The notes: generated by a model from the sequence alone, not told the origin. A DNA stretch of 33,971 bases from JBKPCD01 sp046727175 (GCA_046727175.1 JBKPCD010000272.1:1-33971), one strand, 5' to 3'. Positions 16,801 to 24,609 are shown, counted from the first letter of the stretch. Made by a program: numbers and translations.

Positions 16801-17240
16801 TTCTGGCAACGGCTCTGGAACCGCTTCCGGGGTTCATGATGCGCATGGCGGTGATGCTGGTCGCGCTCGCGGTAATCGATCGAATGACTCGCGGGTGGAC
16901 GCGACGACAGGCGCTGGCGATCGTGACGGTCGCCCTGCTCGGGTTCCTGGGCGCAGGCGCGCCGGTTGGCTTGCACCTCGGAAGCTGGATTGCCGCGGGG
17001 CTCGTGACGAGCGCTGGGCTCGTCGTCGCCTATGTCACGCTGCTCCGAGCAGATCTCACGATGCTGCCGCTCGCGCTCGCGGTAATGGTTGCCGTCGGTG
17101 CCGTATCACGAGGTCTGCAACGTCCTTTTCCTGGCGCGCTGGTTCCGTCGCTCCTCGCCGCCGTGCTCTGCGTGGCAATTGGATGGCTCTGGTTCCGCGG
17201 GTTACGACGGGCGGCCGCGCGCGCGCAGGCGGCCGTGTAG
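13893..17240 (+). CDS. Giant CPBP-family intramembrane protease with duplicated extracytoplasmic domain
   Basis: An 1115-residue membrane protein with GTG start 13893 after AAGGAG. A signal-anchor helix (about 6-24) leads to an extracytoplasmic alpha/beta domain (about 30-230). Next come helices and a CPBP (CAAX protease/Abi) core with all three motifs: E423-E424-x3-R428 (WEECLFR), F460-x3-H464 (FGAGH) and H502-x3-D506 (HFTFD). Beyond it a second copy of the extracytoplasmic domain (about 610-830) is followed by a further multi-helix block to the end. The two copies align at WRVRHFREGE (101) with WRVRIARFEG (679), and KRVDHTFTYE (177) with ARTDWTFTF (761). CPBP proteases cleave prenylated proteins in eukaryotes and act in bacterial immunity or regulation; the substrate here is unknown. 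Typical family members have 200-350 residues. A TAG-AAT -10-like sequence lies at 13848-13853. Confidence 0.88.
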   Translation: MKRPSFWIALGLAALLGTFVSIRYFPQAFSIVALDITMDRERALADARTIATRDALGPAGYRQAASFALDDETQTFVELEGGGKEAFTQMLRDGLYAAYTWRVRHFREGEVNEALLRFTPDGKPYGFVEKLNEDQPGAALDAGAARRIAEATASSKWQIDFTKFALVEQGQERRPGKRVDHTFTYERPSPSLNEGRYRLRLVVSGDRLTEVTHFVRVPEAFSRRYDSMRSANRAIGVGATLGMTMVYVVGGIGVGLFFMLRARSVLWRQPLVWGVAIALLQVLAAINEWPLLWMSYDTALPRSTFLGQQIATLVAIFVGFAAFFTLSFMAAETLTRRAFPSHPQFWRVWSRGPGSSISILGGTVGGYLLVPIFLAYDVVLFLFATRVFGWWSPAEALLHPDILATYAPWLSAIAISAQAGFWEECLFRAVPLAGAALIGDRFGRRRLFLVLGFIVQTLIFGAGHAPYPNQPSFARPVELIIPSIGFGLLYVYLGLLPGIVLHFTFDAVLSALPIFLASAPGIWFHQTVVVVLTLVPLGVVLWRRVQAGRWTELSPADRNAAWTPPPPAERPAVAVAQPGYTIGARTRSAWLGLGALGAVLCVVAALPRPDIEPLSVDRATAGNLPRRALEGQGFTVGPPWRVLPVPDDGRGGAHEFVSETAGEQRRKELLGTYLPKPRWRVRIARFEGDIAERAEEWLVIVDSPAGARIAQHTLPEGRSGASLEEDAARQLAQEALLKQTALDAARGEAREVSARPSKLKARTDWTFTFADAKLAPLPQGEPRNEVQIAGNEIAGLRRFIYEPEDWQRRNRAAETRSTIVRIFNGVVFGGLLVAAAVAGVIAWSRRRYTPWLFVAGTGVMLLVSVANALNLWPTLLAQLPTSQPLPLQLAIIAGGQLVGLTIAAVLVGLAIGSVPHRLAGAGRLDDSHAIRLAIAAGFFAAAIAAGAAWLRTPPWAHAPEVSALGTVIPFLATALEPLPGFMMRMAVMLVALAVIDRMTRGWTRRQALAIVTVALLGFLGAGAPVGLHLGSWIAAGLVTSAGLVVAYVTLLRADLTMLPLALAVMVAVGAVSRGLQRPFPGALVPSLLAAVLCVAIGWLWFRGLRRAAARAQAAV

Positions 17241-17290
17241 GGCGTGGTCTTTAGACCGCGCCGGAGCGGGGTCTGAAGACCCCGCTCTAC
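17237..17290. repeat. Two-hairpin palindromic repeat, copy 2 (possible bidirectional terminator)
   Basis: A 54-base unit of the same design as 369-423, starting GTAGGGC and ending GCTCTAC. 17241-17260 pairs 10 with 10 bases (one mismatch) around TT. 17264-17287 is a perfect 11+2+11 palindrome with GGTCTGAAGACC at its centre. The first bases contain the TAG stop of the CPBP gene, and the unit fills the 60-base gap to the convergent Asp-box gene. It may terminate both transcripts, although no T tract follows. Confidence 0.72.
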
Positions 17291-17300
17291 AAACGTTGAG

Positions 17301-20051
17301 TCAACGGGAACGAATGATCTGCGGTGAGGGCGCGAGCGACCAGCCCTGCGTCTTCGCGATCACCGCCTTCTGCGTCGACTTCGTCTCGCCGGCCTCCAGC
17401 TTGACCGTGTATTCACCGAGCGGGGCCAGCTGCTCCATGATGTTGGCGCCGCGGCCGGCGCCGGCGGCACCTACACCCGCACCGCGCTCGCCGCTCTGCG
17501 TGCGCGTGCTCCACACGACCGTGTTGATGCCGGCCGCGCTCCCGCCCTGCAGCCGTGCGACCTCGCGTCCATTGGCGTCGGTCACGACAACCGCAGGCTT
17601 CGTCGCCAGGTCGCGCTTCACGTAGTATCGAATGACCATGCCATTCGCTTCGTTCGGCGTTTGCAGGTGTCGCTGGCCGAAGAGGTAATCGTTGGCGGCA
17701 AACGACCAGGTCACGCGCTGCACGGTCGGCCGGATCGCGAACACATGAACGTCCTTCGCGAGAGTCGCCTCGTTCAGCTCCTGGAGCGGCGCGATGTTCG
17801 CGATCCAGAGATCGCGCCCGTACGAACCGATGACGAGATCGTTGTCTCGAGGATGGACGAGGAGATCTTTCACCGGCAGGTTGGGCATGTTGTTGTTCAT
17901 CTTCACCCAGCGCGCGCCGCCGTCGATCGCCACGAACACGCCGGTGTCGTTGCCGACGAAGAGCAGGTCGGGGTTCTTCCGGTCCTCGACTATGATGTTG
18001 ACGGGTTCCTGCGGCAGGTTGGCGCAGATAGACTTCCACGTTGCGCCGAAGTCGTCTGTTCGATAGAGGTACGGATCGAAGTCGTCGAACCGGTAGCCAG
18101 TCTTCGCGACGTACGCTCGTCCTGCGACGTGCGAGGAAGCGCGGACGCGGCTGACGTAGGCGTCCTCGCGTCCTCCGGCCGCTGAAATCCTTGCCGTCAC
18201 ATCCGTCCACGTCGCGCCGTCGTCGCGGGTTACGTGGACCTTGCCATCGCTCGTCCCCGCCCAGATCACACCTCGAGTCACGGGCGATTCCGAGATCGAC
18301 GAAATCGCGAACCAGGGGATCCCGCCCGGCACGCCGCCTTCCGACGACGGCAGGATCCTGTTGGCTGGATTCGTGCTCAGGTCCGGGCTGATCTCGGTCC
18401 AGTGATCGCCGCGGTCGGTCGATCGCAGCAGGACTTCGCCACCGGTGTAGATGACGCGGCTGTCGTGCGGCGACATGTAAATCGGCGTCTCCCACAGGAA
18501 TCGATACGGCGGCTCTCCCTGCGGCCGGCGCGGCATGATGCTCGTGCGGATCCCGAACTTCTGATCGAGTCGATAGTGAGAACCGTACTCGCGATTGGTG
18601 TAGAGCCAGCGGCTGTCATTCGGATCGACGAGCGTCGACATGCCATCGCCGTCCCCGACGGCGAGCCAGTCGTTCGGCGTCACCCTGTTCAGACCGGTGT
18701 TCGATGGCCCTCGCCAGTTTTCGTGATCCTGGAGACCCGCGTAGATGTTGTACGGTTCGTCCATGTCGACGCTGATTGCATAGATTTCGCCGACAGGAAT
18801 GTTCGCCAAGTGATCGCTCGTCGCCCCGCCGTCGTACGAAATGGCGATGCCTCCATCGCTGCCGGCGATCATGCGATCGGAATTCTCGGGATCGATCCAG
18901 AGAGCTCGAAAATCTCCGAACATCCGCGGAAAGGTACGATTCGTGTCCCAGGTCTTCCCTCCGTCGATCGAATGACGGAAGCCGTCCTGCGTCACGAAGA
19001 TGTTCTGATCGTTGTTGGGATCCACGCGAATCTGGCTGAAGTAGTACGGGCCTTTGGGGCTCACGTTGTAGTCGTCCGCGTTCATCTTCGTCCACGTCCC
19101 GCCGCCGTTCGCGGTCCGATACACTTCCCCGCCGATCGTGTTGACGACACCTGGCGCCTGACCGCGACCACCGGGCGCAGGACCAGTACGATCGTTCTGA
19201 TTCTCAACCACCGCGTAAAGGATCTCCGGGTTCTTCAAATAGATGTCGAGGCCGATGCGGCCGATTCGACCTTCCGGCAGACCACCCGCGAGCTTCGTCC
19301 AGGTACGACCGCCGTCGGTTGTCTTGTGGATACCCGACCCGGGACCACCGTTGATCATCTGCCACGGCAGGCGCTGCTTGTCGTATGTCGCGGCGTAAAG
19401 CGTGTCGGGCGCCTTCGGGTTCATCACGAGATCGATGACTCCCACTCTGGCGTTGAGATATAGCACTTTCTCCCAGCTCGCACCGCCGTTCGTCGTCTTG
19501 AACACGCCGCGCTCTTCGTTCTCGGAGAACAGGTGGCCCATGACGGCGACGTAGACGATGTCGGGGTTGGTCGGATGGATCGCGATTCGGGCGATGTGGT
19601 GCGAGTCCGCGAGACCCATGTTCGTCCACGTCTTGCCGCCGTCGGTCGACTTGTAGACGCCGTCGCCGGCGTACGAGCTGCGGGACGTGAACGCGTCGCC
19701 CGTTCCGACCCAGACGATTTCCGCGTTCGACGGCGCCACCGTCACATCGCCAATCGTGAGTTTCTTCTGTCGATCGAACACGGGCTCGAACGTCGTCCCG
19801 TTATTGGTGGTCTTCCAGACGCCGCCGGTCCAGAAGGAGACGTAGAACGTGTAGAGATGAGCCTTCGTCGGAGAAACGGGTACCGCGATGTCCGACGTCC
19901 TCGCACCCATCCTGAACGGACCGATGTTGCGATACGTGAATGCCTCCAAGAGGCGTTCGTTGAACAGGTCGCCGTCAGGGCTCTGCGCCCGCGTCGTGAA
20001 CGCCAGGCCGGCCATGAACATGACGATCGCAGCGGCACCCTTGAATCTCAT
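17301..20051 (-). CDS. Secreted Asp-box beta-propeller protein (VPS10/BNR-like)
   Basis: A 916-residue exported protein. ATG 20051 is chosen because GAGGAG lies five bases upstream and a signal peptide (MRFKGAAAIVMFMAGLAFTT, cut after ARAQS) begins there; the frame remains open to 20111. The body contains many Asp-box motifs of form S-x-D-G-G-x-T-W, for example STDGGKTW, TTNGGASW, TTDGGRTW, SIDGGKTW and TRDDGATW, which mark sortilin/VPS10-type or sialidase-like propeller blades. About ten blades in two propellers would fit the length. A C-terminal domain of about 150 residues follows, with a glycine/alanine-rich GAGVGAAGAGRGAN segment. Such proteins are numerous in Acidobacteriota and often annotated as glycosyl hydrolases. 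I see no glycosidase active site, and binding of glycans or proteins is equally possible. Confidence 0.88.
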   Translation of the reverse strand: MRFKGAAAIVMFMAGLAFTTRAQSPDGDLFNERLLEAFTYRNIGPFRMGARTSDIAVPVSPTKAHLYTFYVSFWTGGVWKTTNNGTTFEPVFDRQKKLTIGDVTVAPSNAEIVWVGTGDAFTSRSSYAGDGVYKSTDGGKTWTNMGLADSHHIARIAIHPTNPDIVYVAVMGHLFSENEERGVFKTTNGGASWEKVLYLNARVGVIDLVMNPKAPDTLYAATYDKQRLPWQMINGGPGSGIHKTTDGGRTWTKLAGGLPEGRIGRIGLDIYLKNPEILYAVVENQNDRTGPAPGGRGQAPGVVNTIGGEVYRTANGGGTWTKMNADDYNVSPKGPYYFSQIRVDPNNDQNIFVTQDGFRHSIDGGKTWDTNRTFPRMFGDFRALWIDPENSDRMIAGSDGGIAISYDGGATSDHLANIPVGEIYAISVDMDEPYNIYAGLQDHENWRGPSNTGLNRVTPNDWLAVGDGDGMSTLVDPNDSRWLYTNREYGSHYRLDQKFGIRTSIMPRRPQGEPPYRFLWETPIYMSPHDSRVIYTGGEVLLRSTDRGDHWTEISPDLSTNPANRILPSSEGGVPGGIPWFAISSISESPVTRGVIWAGTSDGKVHVTRDDGATWTDVTARISAAGGREDAYVSRVRASSHVAGRAYVAKTGYRFDDFDPYLYRTDDFGATWKSICANLPQEPVNIIVEDRKNPDLLFVGNDTGVFVAIDGGARWVKMNNNMPNLPVKDLLVHPRDNDLVIGSYGRDLWIANIAPLQELNEATLAKDVHVFAIRPTVQRVTWSFAANDYLFGQRHLQTPNEANGMVIRYYVKRDLATKPAVVVTDANGREVARLQGGSAAGINTVVWSTRTQSGERGAGVGAAGAGRGANIMEQLAPLGEYTVKLEAGETKSTQKAVIAKTQGWSLAPSPQIIRSR

Positions 20052-20076
20052 CGCGACTCCTCGACGTTCCAGCTTT

Positions 20077-20104
20077 GGGCTCATGGCTCCTGGCTCTGGG
20101 CAGT
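20077..20104. repeat. Short heptamer array TGGCTCN
   Basis: Four consecutive 7-base units (GGGCTCA, TGGCTCC, TGGCTCT, GGGCAGT) lie just upstream of the Asp-box gene start. The heptamer differs in sequence from the arrays at 2061 and 24612 but has the same period. Confidence 0.45.
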
Positions 20105-20174
20105 GCAGCAAATCGTTGCAACGGTTGGATAGTAGGCTGGCGACCGTCTGTCTTCCAATAAGTGCTTCTTATGG

Positions 20175-21581
20175 ATGTACGATGACCGTATGCGCCTGCC
20201 GCCAGGTCCGCCGCCTCGCTTCTTCGGCCTGCCGCTCGCCGAGCGTATGCGGCGCGACCGCCTCGGCACCCTCGAACGGCTCGCGAAGGAGTTCGGCGAC
20301 ATTGTCGCGTTCCGCGTCGGACGGCAGCTGTTCGTGCTCTTGAATCATCCTGATTACATCGAAGACGTCCTGATCACGCGCGCGCGCCTGTTCAAGAAAG
20401 GACGGGCACTCGAGCGCGCTCGCCGGCTGCTCGGTGACGGCCTTCTGACGAGCGAAGGAGACTTCCATCGCCGGCAGCGCCGGCTTGCACAGCCCGCGTT
20501 TCACAAACAGCGCATTGCCGGTTACGCCGACGCGATGATCTCGCACGCGCAGCGAATGGCCGACCGCTGGCGGGACGGCGAGACGCTGGACGTCTCGGCC
20601 GAAATGAATCGGCTCACACTGATGATCGTCGGCGAGACGTTGTTCGGAACCGATGTCGAGGACGATGCCGCAGGCGTTCGCGAGGCGCTCACGACCGTAT
20701 TCGAGGCGTTTCCAATCACGATGTCACCCCTCGCGGCGCTGCTCGAGCATCTTCCGCTGCCGATCATGCGGCGATATGAGCGGGCGCAGGGGCACCTCGA
20801 TCGGCTGATTTACCGGATGATCGAGGATCGGCGCAGGTCATCCAGCGATCGCGGCGATCTGCTCTCGATGCTGCTGCTGGCGTCGGACGACGAGGGAGAC
20901 GGCACCGGGATGAGCAACAAGCAGGTGCGCGACGAGGCGATGACGATCTTCCTCGCCGGCCATGAAACGACGGCCAACGCGCTGGCGTGGACGTGGCGGC
21001 TGCTCGCTCAGAATCCCGGCGTGGAGCGACGGCTTCACGACGAGCTCGATTCCGTTCTCGACAGTCGCCCGCCGACTGCGGACGATGTCGCGCGGCTGCC
21101 GTACGCGCGGATGGTGCTTGCCGAGGCGATGCGGTGCTATCCGCCGGCCTGGGCGATCGGCCGCCGCGCGCTGGCGGAGTTCGAGATTGGCGGATACACG
21201 GTCCCGCAGGGGACCGTGGTGCTCGTTTCGCAGTACTTGATGCACCGCGACGTCCGGTTCTTCCCCGAGCCTGACCGTTTCGACCCCGATCGCTGGTTGC
21301 CGGAGCGCGTCAAAGCACGGCCGAAATATTCGTACTTTCCATTTGGCGGTGGCACGCGCGTGTGCATCGGCGAGTCGTTCGCGTGGACGGAGGGGATCCT
21401 TGTCCTCGCGACGTTGGCACAGCGCTGGCGGCTGGAGTCGCTCGACACGCGAGGCGTGCGGATGCAAGCGGTCATGACGCTGAGGCCGGCCGGCGGGATC
21501 CGGATGCGGACCGTGCGGCGGCCGACCGCTACTTCGCGCTCTGTGTCGGTCGCGGCGGGCGCCTCCATGCCTCGAAGCTGA
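20175..21581 (+). CDS. Cytochrome P450
   Basis: A 468-residue soluble class of P450, haem-thiolate monooxygenase. Landmarks are the proline-rich start (RLPPGPPPRFFG), an I-helix oxygen-activation motif A261-G-H-E-T-T266, the K-helix E317-A-M-R320, the PERF-like FDPDRW, and the haem-binding loop FPFGGGTRVC397IG with the cysteine ligand. All are intact. It resembles CYP102/CYP4-like fatty-acid or hydrocarbon hydroxylases in style, but the substrate is not predictable and no ferredoxin or reductase gene is adjacent. The start is ambiguous: ATG 20175 has no ribosome-binding site, while ATG 20190 lies six bases after TACGAT and might begin a leaderless message. The last 53 bases overlap the end of the convergent barrel gene. 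Confidence 0.93.
   Translation: MYDDRMRLPPGPPPRFFGLPLAERMRRDRLGTLERLAKEFGDIVAFRVGRQLFVLLNHPDYIEDVLITRARLFKKGRALERARRLLGDGLLTSEGDFHRRQRRLAQPAFHKQRIAGYADAMISHAQRMADRWRDGETLDVSAEMNRLTLMIVGETLFGTDVEDDAAGVREALTTVFEAFPITMSPLAALLEHLPLPIMRRYERAQGHLDRLIYRMIEDRRRSSSDRGDLLSMLLLASDDEGDGTGMSNKQVRDEAMTIFLAGHETTANALAWTWRLLAQNPGVERRLHDELDSVLDSRPPTADDVARLPYARMVLAEAMRCYPPAWAIGRRALAEFEIGGYTVPQGTVVLVSQYLMHRDVRFFPEPDRFDPDRWLPERVKARPKYSYFPFGGGTRVCIGESFAWTEGILVLATLAQRWRLESLDTRGVRMQAVMTLRPAGGIRMRTVRRPTATSRSVSVAAGASMPRS
20178..20183 (+). promoter_or_regulatory. Possible leaderless -10 box for the P450 gene
   Basis: TACGAT fits the TANNNT pattern and ends six bases before ATG 20190, the spacing at which transcription would begin at or next to the start codon. 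There is no ribosome-binding site for this gene. A single short match, so weak. Confidence 0.25.
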
Positions 21582-22440
21582 AGCTGACGCCGCTCGCGAA
21601 GAAGACGGTCGCGCTGGTTGAATCCTGTTTCGAAATCGTGCGGCCAATCGATCCGAAGATCGCGAGCTTCGGCGAGACGGACGCGCTCAATCCGCCACTC
21701 ACGTCCGTTCTCGTCTTGCTCACGCCGAGCGCCGCGCTCAGATCATCGCGCTCGGTCGATCGCGACTCGCTGATCGATCCCGTGACCCACGCCCGATCGG
21801 AGAGCGCGACTTCGAGCGCGCCACTCGCAAAGAGCGCGCCGCGCGAGAAATATCCGACACTGCCGAACGCGCGCCAGCCGGAACGTTGCACCTCAAGACT
21901 CGCTGGAATCGCCCAGCCGAGCCGCGACACATCCGGCCGCGGCGCGTAGCTGAGCACTTCCAACATCGGCGACACGGCGAACCCAACCTGATGGCCCTCG
22001 ACGGGTTCCTGTATTTGAATCTTCGAGCTCAGATACAAATCACCGAGTCCGCGATCCGCGGGACCGCCCGGCGCGCTGGCGTGATAGTACGGGACGGTGA
22101 ACCCGAACTGGACACGGCGCGCGAGGCCGATGCCGCCGTCGATGACCGGCACGTCGAGCTCGTGGTAGCCAGGCGTTTTCCAGTATCCGAACGAGAGGCT
22201 CAATGTTCCCCGTCCGTCGCCGATGACTGACGCATCGTCCAGCCACGAGCCGAAGTTCCTCACGCCGCTGCCGGTCGGCTGCAGCACGGGGGCGCCGGCT
22301 GCCGACGGCCCGCTCCCGCCCGGCACTTGAGTCGTGACATGAGCGTTCACGTGGCCGTGTCCGTTCCCCTGCGCCAAAGCCGTGGAGGCGGTCGTCGCGA
22401 AGCAGATCACCACGGCACCGACCCGACGTCTCGTGCGCAT
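21529..22440 (-). CDS. Probable outer-membrane beta-barrel protein
   Basis: A 303-residue protein with a signal peptide (residues 1-24, ending ALAQ). A glycine/histidine-rich segment (GNGHGHVNAHV) follows, then about 230 residues of alternating polar and hydrophobic strands (for example GTLSLSFGYWKT, VQFGFTVPYYHAS, GDLYLSSKIQIQEP, AFGSVGYFSRG, SATVFFASGVSFSF) ending in an aromatic-rich strand. This is the pattern of a small outer-membrane barrel of 10-12 strands, perhaps of the MetA-like transporter type. No specific family is recognised with confidence. The ATG shares one base with the stop of the upstream K/T/P-rich gene (TAATG at 22438-22442), so the pair is translationally coupled. Confidence 0.7.
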   Translation of the reverse strand: MRTRRRVGAVVICFATTASTALAQGNGHGHVNAHVTTQVPGGSGPSAAGAPVLQPTGSGVRNFGSWLDDASVIGDGRGTLSLSFGYWKTPGYHELDVPVIDGGIGLARRVQFGFTVPYYHASAPGGPADRGLGDLYLSSKIQIQEPVEGHQVGFAVSPMLEVLSYAPRPDVSRLGWAIPASLEVQRSGWRAFGSVGYFSRGALFASGALEVALSDRAWVTGSISESRSTERDDLSAALGVSKTRTDVSGGLSASVSPKLAIFGSIGRTISKQDSTSATVFFASGVSFSFEAWRRPPRPTQSAK

Positions 22441-23138
22441 TATCGACTGGTCCCGGAAACGCCTGACGGCTTCTTCACTTTCTTCGAGGTGGTTGTCTCC
22501 GTCTCGGCGATGATCACTCGGGCGTCGCGCTCGGCACGATCCGCTTCAGCAGTCGCGTTCGCGGTCGGTTTCGTTGACTGAATGGCCTGACCGAGACTCA
22601 GACCCTCGTCGACCATCTTCGTCTTCAACTGGGTGAACGATATTCCGAGATTGTTCGAGACGTTGACCGCTGCCACGAACTGACCGAGGTTCCGGAAATC
22701 TGCCGCTGCGGTCATTAAATTCGTCCCGGACGGCAGACGGCTCTGCAGCTTCGCGGCAAGGTTCGTGTTCCGTTGGAGCTTCTGCTGAACCGGCGTCAGC
22801 GTGCCCGTGGAGGTCGTTGTCGCCGCCGACACGGTAGCCTTCTTCGTATTTCCGGGGGTCGGCGATTTCGCGGCTGCCGTGGAGGGTTTTGAGTTCGTGT
22901 GCGTGCGCGTCGCACCTGCGTTCGGAGTCTTACCTTGAGGATGCGTGCTCTGCTTCACCGGTTTCGGCGCCGGTGCATGTGCTTTGGTAGCCTGACTGCC
23001 GCGAGCGGTCCCCGCCGGCGTTGACGAATGCGGCACCGTTGGCTTGGGTTTCGGGCCACCGCCCCGTCCCTGCTGCAATGCTGCTGCGGGTTGAACGATC
23101 AGGAACACTATCGCGATCGCAATGATGAAATGCCTCAT
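22440..23138 (-). CDS. Exported protein with K/T/P-rich linker and conserved-looking C-terminal domain
   Basis: A 232-residue protein. ATG 23138 follows a strong AGGAGGA and begins a signal peptide (MRHFIIAIAIVFLIVQPAAA); the frame is open to 23558 but without a signal there. Residues about 22-115 are low complexity (Lys, Thr, Pro, Ser, Ala), like a wall- or periplasm-spanning linker. Residues about 118-195 form a helical segment (LQRNTNLAAKLQSRLP, then FRNLGQFVAAVNVSNNLG and FTQLKTKMVDEGLSLGQAIQ) that looks folded. The tail is rich in charged residues. I do not recognise a named domain. Coupling to the barrel gene suggests the two work together at the outer membrane, for example a linker protein attached to the barrel. 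Confidence 0.72.
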   Translation of the reverse strand: MRHFIIAIAIVFLIVQPAAALQQGRGGGPKPKPTVPHSSTPAGTARGSQATKAHAPAPKPVKQSTHPQGKTPNAGATRTHTNSKPSTAAAKSPTPGNTKKATVSAATTTSTGTLTPVQQKLQRNTNLAAKLQSRLPSGTNLMTAAADFRNLGQFVAAVNVSNNLGISFTQLKTKMVDEGLSLGQAIQSTKPTANATAEADRAERDARVIIAETETTTSKKVKKPSGVSGTSR

Positions 23139-23289
23139 GAGCTTCCTCCTGGTACGGGATCGCAGTTCCCGCGGCGGAGAGAGTGCCGCAAGAGGCATAC
23201 CCAACGGCGGGTCGGCTGCGGCTTCACACAAAGCCTTCTGAAAAACGAACTTATCGGCACGACGCAGGATCCGATTCGTTCCGGCGATT

Positions 23290-23307
23290 ACCGTCGTGAT
23301 CGACGGT
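23290..23307. promoter_or_regulatory. Perfect 7+4+7 inverted repeat in a divergent promoter region
   Basis: ACCGTCG, spacer TGAT, CGACGGT: a perfect inverted repeat 70 bases upstream of the PLP-enzyme start and 152 bases from the start of the divergent exported-protein gene. Position suggests an operator or a leader hairpin. No regulator gene is adjacent. Confidence 0.35.
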
Positions 23308-23376
23308 CGGACAAAAGAGGAACTGCGCCCTCCCTCAGTTACATTTCTTGATTGACGGGCCGAGGACTTACGCTCT

Positions 23377-24609
23377 ATGGCTATGTCACTCGACAAGCTC
23401 AACGCTGCGTTGACGGGGGACGTCGCGAAGCTGGCACAGGAAGGACGTGCGAAAGCTTCGGAACGCGTGATCGTCGGATATGTACCCGGCGAGGGCCGCA
23501 AAGGGCCGCGGTACCGGCTGTACGGAAGCGATCGCGAGTTCATCCGGATGAACAGCAACAGCTATCTCTCGTTGTCGCATCATCCCGCGCTGCTCGAGGC
23601 GGCCGATGAAGCGTCGCGCGAGTTCGGTGTCGGCCCCGGGGCGGTGCGATTCATCGACGGAACGTTCGCGCCTCACGTCCAACTCGAACACCGGATCGCC
23701 ACGTTCGTCGGGCGGCCGGCTGCTCGCGTCTTCAACTCGGCCTACACGACGGTCCTCGGCCTTGCCATCACTCTTTCGGGCCCGGACACGTTCTGGATTG
23801 GCGACGAGCTCAATCACAACTGCATCATTCGCGCGATGCGCATTGCGAACGTGCCGTCGGCGCAGCGCGCAATCTTCAAGCACAACGACGTCGGCGATCT
23901 CGAGGCGCACCTGGAACGCGTCCCAACGACGGCCGGTCGCGTCATCGTCATCTTCGACGGCATCTTCAGCATGCGGGGCGACAACGCTCCGGTCGATGCG
24001 ATCGTGGAGGCCACCCGACGCCACGAACACAGGTTCCGCGACGGGAGTGTGACCGTCATGGACGATTCGCACGGCGTCGCTGCCTATGGCCATTCCGGAC
24101 GCGGCACCGAAGAGCACTGCGGCGCGCACGTCGACATCTTCGTCGGGACGTTCGGGAAGGCGTTCGGCGTGAACGGCGGGTTCGTGGCTGGCAGCCCCGA
24201 GCTCGTGGAGGCGGTGCGGCAGAAGGCGGATACCTACATCTACACGAACCCGCTCGGGGCAGCCGATTGCGCGGCCGCGGTGAAAGCCGTCGACATCGCC
24301 GACGAAACGGAAGGCCGTGAACGCCTCCGGCATCTGAAGGCCCGCACCGATCAGTTCCGTCAGGGACTCGAGTCGCTTGGGTTCGAATCGATCCCCGGCC
24401 CGCATCCGGTCGTGCCAATGCTGGTTCGCGACACCGATCGGGTACGGAGCATGGTCCGCGGCCTCTACGATCGCGGTGTGCTCGCCGTTGGGTTGACTTT
24501 CCCTGTCGTGCCTCGCGGCGACGAAACGATCCGGTTCCAGGTCAACGCAGCGCACACGGAGGCGGACATCGAGGACGTCCTCACCGCGCTCGCGGCGCTG
24601 AAGGGGTGA
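23377..24609 (+). CDS. PLP-dependent alpha-oxoamine synthase family enzyme (KBL/AONS-like)
   Basis: A 410-residue fold-type I PLP enzyme. The cofactor set of the alpha-oxoamine synthases is present: H147 (LNHNCII) to stack on the ring, D229-D230-S-H232-G for the pyridine nitrogen, and Schiff-base K261 in GTFGKAFG. The early RFIDGTFAPHVQLE segment also matches. The family joins an amino acid to an acyl-CoA with loss of CO2: 8-amino-7-oxononanoate synthase (biotin), 2-amino-3-ketobutyrate CoA ligase (threonine breakdown), 5-aminolevulinate synthase and serine palmitoyltransferase. No biotin, threonine or lipid gene lies next to it, so the substrate is left open. A sphingolipid-type or KBL activity is as likely as AONS. 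GAGGA lies about 12 bases upstream of ATG 23377; ATG 23383 is an alternative. Confidence 0.85.
   Translation: MAMSLDKLNAALTGDVAKLAQEGRAKASERVIVGYVPGEGRKGPRYRLYGSDREFIRMNSNSYLSLSHHPALLEAADEASREFGVGPGAVRFIDGTFAPHVQLEHRIATFVGRPAARVFNSAYTTVLGLAITLSGPDTFWIGDELNHNCIIRAMRIANVPSAQRAIFKHNDVGDLEAHLERVPTTAGRVIVIFDGIFSMRGDNAPVDAIVEATRRHEHRFRDGSVTVMDDSHGVAAYGHSGRGTEEHCGAHVDIFVGTFGKAFGVNGGFVAGSPELVEAVRQKADTYIYTNPLGAADCAAAVKAVDIADETEGRERLRHLKARTDQFRQGLESLGFESIPGPHPVVPMLVRDTDRVRSMVRGLYDRGVLAVGLTFPVVPRGDETIRFQVNAAHTEADIEDVLTALAALKG

Noticed and set aside
18234..19463. A 409-codon plus-strand open frame
   Set aside because: It is antisense to the Asp-box protein, whose repeated motifs confirm the minus strand.
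23145..23160. Sigma-54-like promoter (TGG...GC) upstream of the PLP-enzyme gene
   Set aside because: The spacing between GG and GC is 9 rather than 10 bases and the rest of the consensus is missing.
22440..23558. A 372-residue version of the K/T/P-rich exported protein
   Set aside because: The first 140 codons lie upstream of a strong ribosome-binding site and a clear signal peptide at ATG 23138, and overlap the divergent promoter and gene.
23386..24555. A 389-codon minus-strand open frame
   Set aside because: It is the antisense shadow of the PLP enzyme, which has all cofactor-binding residues on the plus strand.
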